From contig CAYMRB010000181.1 of assembly GCA_964392615.1 (NCBI GenBank), positions 1 through 18,192 on the forward strand: DNA of 18,192 nt, in the 5' to 3' direction. Shown here piece after piece: positions 15,368 to 18,192 of the stretch. Source of the stretch: CAYMRB01 sp964392615. Its GTDB lineage: Bacteria > Planctomycetota > UBA8108. The notes under the pieces were generated by a model. It had not been told where the DNA came from. It searched no databases and saw only the letters and a list, made by a program, of their open reading frames with translations. How positions within the stretch are numbered: position 1 is the first letter of the stretch; each line of letters opens with the position of its first letter. The position numbers and the translations under genes were made by a program.

Positions 15368-16408
15368 ATGGCGACCCGCAAGGACATGCTGAGAATCGAC
15401 GGCTCGCGCGGCGAGGGAGGCGGCCAGATCCTGCGCACGTCGCTGGCGCTCTCCCTCATCACGCGACAGCCCGTTCGCATCGAGAACGTGCGCGCTGGGC
15501 GCCCCAAGCCGGGGCTCATGCGACAGCACCTGACCGCTGTGCGCGCCGCGGCGGCGGTGGGTTCCGCACGCGTCAGCGGAGATGAGATCGGCTCGACCGC
15601 GCTCACATTCGAGCCGCGTGAGCCGAGCGGCGGAGACTACGAGTTCTCCGTCGGGTCCGCGGGGAGCACCACGTTGGTACTGCAGACGGTGCTCCCCGCC
15701 GTGGCTGGGGCCAAGAAGCCGTCGCGGATCCGGATCGAGGGTGGCACGCACAATCAGTTCGCTCCGCCGTACGACTTCCTCGCGAGCTCGTTTCTGCCTC
15801 TGCTCGCCCGCATGGGCGCATGCGTCGAGATCGAGTTGCAGCGGCCGGGGTTCTTCCCTGCCGGCGGCGGCGTGATCGAGGTGCGCGTCGCGCCAGCGAC
15901 GGAGTTGCAGCCGCTCGAGCTGCTGGAACGTGGCGAGATCGTCGCGCAGCGGGCGCGGGCCTACGTCGCGAACCTGTCGGAGAACATCGGTCACCGGGAG
16001 CTCCGGCGCGTCAAGTCGCGCCTCGAGTGGCCGCGGGAGGCTCTCGAACTCGTCGAGGTGACGGACTCGGACGGACCGGGAAACGTGCTGATGCTCGAGA
16101 TCGAGAGCGCGTCGCTCACCGAGGTGTTCACCGGCTTCGGACGTCGTCGCATCGGCGCCGAGGAAGTCGCGGGGGAAGCGATCGACGAAGCGGCTCGCTA
16201 CCTCGCGGCGGGCGTGCCGGTCGGCCCGTACTTGGCCGATCAGCTGCTCCTGCCGTCAGCCCTCGCGGGCGGCGGGAGCTTCCGCACCGTCGAGCCGACC
16301 GAACACTCGACCACGAACGCCGCGGTGATCCGGGAGTTCCTCGACGTCGAGATCGACTTCGTCGAGGAAGCGCACGACGTCTGGCGCGTCGACGTTCGGC
16401 GCGAGTAA
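15368..16408 (+). CDS. rtcA: RtcA, RNA 3'-terminal phosphate cyclase
   Basis: RtcA converts RNA 3'-phosphates to 2',3'-cyclic phosphates using ATP through a covalent His-AMP intermediate, and can also adenylate 5'-phosphate ends. The 346-residue protein matches the family in length. It opens with the signature IDGSRGEGGGQILRTSLALS (residues 10-29), continues with RAGRPKPGLMRQHLTAVRAA and RIEGGTHNQFAPPYDFL, and has the PGFFPAGGG segment. The nucleotidyl-accepting histidine is H313 in EHSTTN, corresponding to H309 of E. coli RtcA. I chose ATG 15368 because AAGAAGAGG lies at suitable spacing and homology begins just after it; GTG 15347 would add seven poorly conserved residues. It is followed 46 bases later by rtcB, the reverse of the E. 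coli rtcBA order. Confidence 0.97.
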   Translation: MATRKDMLRIDGSRGEGGGQILRTSLALSLITRQPVRIENVRAGRPKPGLMRQHLTAVRAAAAVGSARVSGDEIGSTALTFEPREPSGGDYEFSVGSAGSTTLVLQTVLPAVAGAKKPSRIRIEGGTHNQFAPPYDFLASSFLPLLARMGACVEIELQRPGFFPAGGGVIEVRVAPATELQPLELLERGEIVAQRARAYVANLSENIGHRELRRVKSRLEWPREALELVEVTDSDGPGNVLMLEIESASLTEVFTGFGRRRIGAEEVAGEAIDEAARYLAAGVPVGPYLADQLLLPSALAGGGSFRTVEPTEHSTTNAAVIREFLDVEIDFVEEAHDVWRVDVRRE

Positions 16409-16454
16409 GAAGAAGACATCAAGCTGATACCCACGCACGAATGGAGCGATCGAC

Positions 16455-17855
16455 ATGAAGGCCAAGGAACTGCTCGAGCTGGGAGTCCCCGCCGGCGAGT
16501 CGCTGCGACTCGCGTTCGCGTGCCTGTCGGCAGCCGCGAGCGCCGGGGCGAGCCGCGACGAGTTGCGCGATCGCATCGCGTCGGTGGTCGCGTCGCCCGC
16601 GGACTTCGTCGAGGACGAGATCTTCGGCGAGCTCGCCAGGGTGATCGACGAACGGTGCGATGCGACGAGTCCGCGCCACGAGCCGGCGCCGTGGAGAATG
16701 TGGGGCGAGGATCTCGATCCTGCCTCCATCCAGCAGCTGGAGAACGCATCCCGGCTGCCGGTGAGCGTGCGCGGCGCGCTGATGCCCGACGCTCACCGCG
16801 GTTACGGCCTGCCGATCGGTGGAGTGCTGGCAACGCGGAACGCGGTGATCCCCTACGCCGTCGGCGTGGACATCGCCTGCCGCGTCAAGATGTCGGTGTT
16901 CGACCTGCCGGTCTCGACTCTGGACGACGATCCCGACCGACTGCGGACCGCGATCGAGACGGAGACGCGGTTCGGAGTCGGCGCGCAGTTCAAGAAGGGA
17001 AGAAGCCGGCGACAGCACGACGTCATGGACGCCGACTGGACCATCAGCCCGATCACTCAGCGCTTCCGTGACAAGGCGTGGGCGCAGCTCGGAACGAGCG
17101 GCAGCGGCAACCACTTCGTCGAGTTCGGAGTGCTCGAGCTCGATGGCGACAACGAGCTTGGCCTCGCGGCGGGAAGCTACCTCGCTCTCCTGAGCCACAG
17201 CGGCAGCCGCGGCACGGGAGCCGAGGTCGCAGCGCACTACAGCCGACTGGCGCGCGAGCGGTTGCCGAGCCTTCCCGACGAGCTGCGGCACCTGGCGTGG
17301 CTCGATCTCGACAGCGAAGAGGGCCGCGAGTACTGGAACGCGATGGAGCTCATGAGACAGTACGCGGCCGCGAATCACGCGTGCATCCACCGACACGTCG
17401 CGGAGCACCTCGCCGCGGACGTGGTGCTCGATCTCGAGAACCACCACAACTTCGCGTGGAAGGAGGTCCACGACGGCGAGGAGCTCATCGTCCACCGCAA
17501 GGGCGCGACGCCCGCCGGTGAGGGAGTGCTCGGGATCATCCCCGGTTCGATGGCGACGGCGACGTACGTCGCGCGTGGCAAGGGAAACGACGCGTCGTTG
17601 CACTCGGCCTCGCATGGAGCGGGGCGGGTGATGAGTCGCAAGCAGGCGAAGAAGACGCTGGACTGGTCGGAAGCTGATCGACGTCTCGCGGCGGCGCGTG
17701 TCACCCTGATGTCGGCGGGCATCGACGAAGCGCCGATGGTCTACAAGAACATCGACGAGGTGATGGCCGCGCAAGCCGACCTGGTCGAGCCACTCGCGAG
17801 ATTCTGGCCCCGCCTGGTGAAGATGGCTCCGAGCGGGGAGCGCCCGGAGGATTGA
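16455..17855 (+). CDS. rtcB: RtcB-family RNA 3'-phosphate/2',3'-cyclic phosphate ligase with N-terminal extension
   Basis: RtcB joins RNA 3'-phosphate or 2',3'-cyclic phosphate ends to 5'-OH ends using GTP and Mn2+, via RNA-3'pp5'G. Core motifs are present: MPDAHRGYGLPIGG, the metal-site GVDIAC (D139, C142), GTSGSGNHFVEFG, LSHSGSRG, NHHNFAWKE, KGATPAGEGVLGIIPGSM, and the guanylylated histidine H387 in SHGAGRVMSR. The C terminus has PMVYKNIDEVMAAQADLVE. At 466 residues it is about 60 longer than E. coli RtcB, mostly from an N-terminal alpha-helical extension (about residues 1-80) before the PWRMWGEDLD start of the core. The metal-site context GVDIACRVKMSV differs from the E. coli GVDIGCGMNA, marking a separate RtcB subfamily. 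ATG 16455 has GGAG at 8-base spacing. It is co-oriented with rtcA, 46 bases downstream, and probably in the same sigma-54 transcript. Confidence 0.96.
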   Translation: MKAKELLELGVPAGESLRLAFACLSAAASAGASRDELRDRIASVVASPADFVEDEIFGELARVIDERCDATSPRHEPAPWRMWGEDLDPASIQQLENASRLPVSVRGALMPDAHRGYGLPIGGVLATRNAVIPYAVGVDIACRVKMSVFDLPVSTLDDDPDRLRTAIETETRFGVGAQFKKGRSRRQHDVMDADWTISPITQRFRDKAWAQLGTSGSGNHFVEFGVLELDGDNELGLAAGSYLALLSHSGSRGTGAEVAAHYSRLARERLPSLPDELRHLAWLDLDSEEGREYWNAMELMRQYAAANHACIHRHVAEHLAADVVLDLENHHNFAWKEVHDGEELIVHRKGATPAGEGVLGIIPGSMATATYVARGKGNDASLHSASHGAGRVMSRKQAKKTLDWSEADRRLAAARVTLMSAGIDEAPMVYKNIDEVMAAQADLVEPLARFWPRLVKMAPSGERPED

Positions 17856-17860
17856 TCGCG

Positions 17861-18192
17861 TCAGGCCATCGCCTGCAGGTTGCCCTCGTCGTCGATCTTG
17901 ATGCGCATCGCCGCCGGGACTTTCGGCAGGCCGGGCATCGGAATGACGTTGCCCGCGATGGCGACGACGAAGCCGGCGCCGGCGGAGAGCATGACATCGT
18001 TGACCGCGATGTCGAAGTCCGCCGGCGCGCCGGTGAGCCTCGGATCGTCGCTGAACGACATCGGCGTCTTCGCCATGCACACGGGGAGCTTGGCGAAGCC
18101 CATCTCCGCGAAGTGCTCGAGCCTCCGCGTGACCGCGGTGGTGAAGGTCACGTGGCGCGCGCCGTACATCTGCTTCGCGATCGTCCTGATCT
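17861..18192 (-). CDS. fhs: Formate-tetrahydrofolate ligase, C-terminal part
   Basis: About 110 C-terminal residues are visible, ending at TGA 17861-17863; the frame is open to the right edge. The sequence KLPVCMAKTPMSFSDDP followed by LTGAP, the VMLSAGAGFVVAIAGNVIPM stretch and PGLPKVPAAMRI are diagnostic of the end of 10-formyltetrahydrofolate synthetase. This enzyme makes 10-formyl-THF from formate, THF and ATP in one-carbon metabolism. The catalytic N-terminal domain, including the ATP-binding loop, lies outside the window. The gene converges on rtcB with only 5 bases between stop codons and no visible terminator, so it is not part of the rtc unit. Confidence 0.95.
   Translation of the reverse strand, partial: IRTIAKQMYGARHVTFTTAVTRRLEHFAEMGFAKLPVCMAKTPMSFSDDPRLTGAPADFDIAVNDVMLSAGAGFVVAIAGNVIPMPGLPKVPAAMRIKIDDEGNLQAMA

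Noticed and set aside
16419..18080. Minus-strand frame of about 550 codons opposite rtcB
   Set aside because: It is a GC-bias shadow of rtcB without family motifs; it overlaps the fhs C terminus in a different frame.

Overview
This is a GC-rich (clearly above 60% by eye), densely packed bacterial chromosomal segment with strong third-position G/C bias. I see no tRNA or rRNA genes, insertion sequences, CRISPR arrays or long repeats. The gene content suggests a Gram-negative bacterium: a lipoprotein adaptor plus two RND pumps, and an RtcR/sigma-54-controlled RNA repair locus. A probable selenocysteine codon implies a Sec-decoding host. Deltaproteobacterial-type or similarly GC-rich uncultured lineages would fit, but the window alone does not fix the taxonomy.

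Layout. (1) 1-443, minus: 5' part of a VOC/glyoxalase-superfamily gene cut by the window edge. (2) 623-8021, plus: a translationally coupled three-gene RND efflux operon (lipoprotein adaptor, permease 1, permease 2) in which each stop overlaps the next start as ATGA; no TolC-type outer membrane factor is present. (3) 10181-8018, minus: an MFS transporter gene interrupted by one in-frame TAG, followed by a double-CMD/AhpD-like gene. The second redox cysteine of that gene is encoded by TGA, so I call it a selenoprotein (C-Y-Y-U). (4) 10295-13549, plus: a large secreted mosaic protein with LamG, cadherin-like and four FG-GAP/VCBS calcium-binding repeats, then an unrecognised C-terminal region carrying HEVTH. 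(5) 15151-13553, minus, and 15368-17855, plus: rtcR divergent from rtcA-rtcB. (6) 17861 to the right edge, minus: 3' end of formate-tetrahydrofolate ligase.

How the parts work together. The RND operon would export a substrate across the envelope with an outer membrane channel encoded elsewhere. RtcR is expected to sense RNA damage through its CARF domain and activate rtcAB through sigma-54; RtcA and RtcB then process and ligate RNA ends. The MFS and AhpD-like genes look like one transcription unit, separated by 61 bases that hold a perfect 14-bp palindrome.

The most notable item is the AhpD-like gene. An ordinary gene finder stops at 8177, but the frame continues for 52 well-formed codons. 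Reading TGA as Sec restores the complete AhpD catalytic pattern (E198, C210, U213, H217). A 40-nt hairpin starting two bases after the UGA has a GGUC apical loop, like a bacterial SECIS element.
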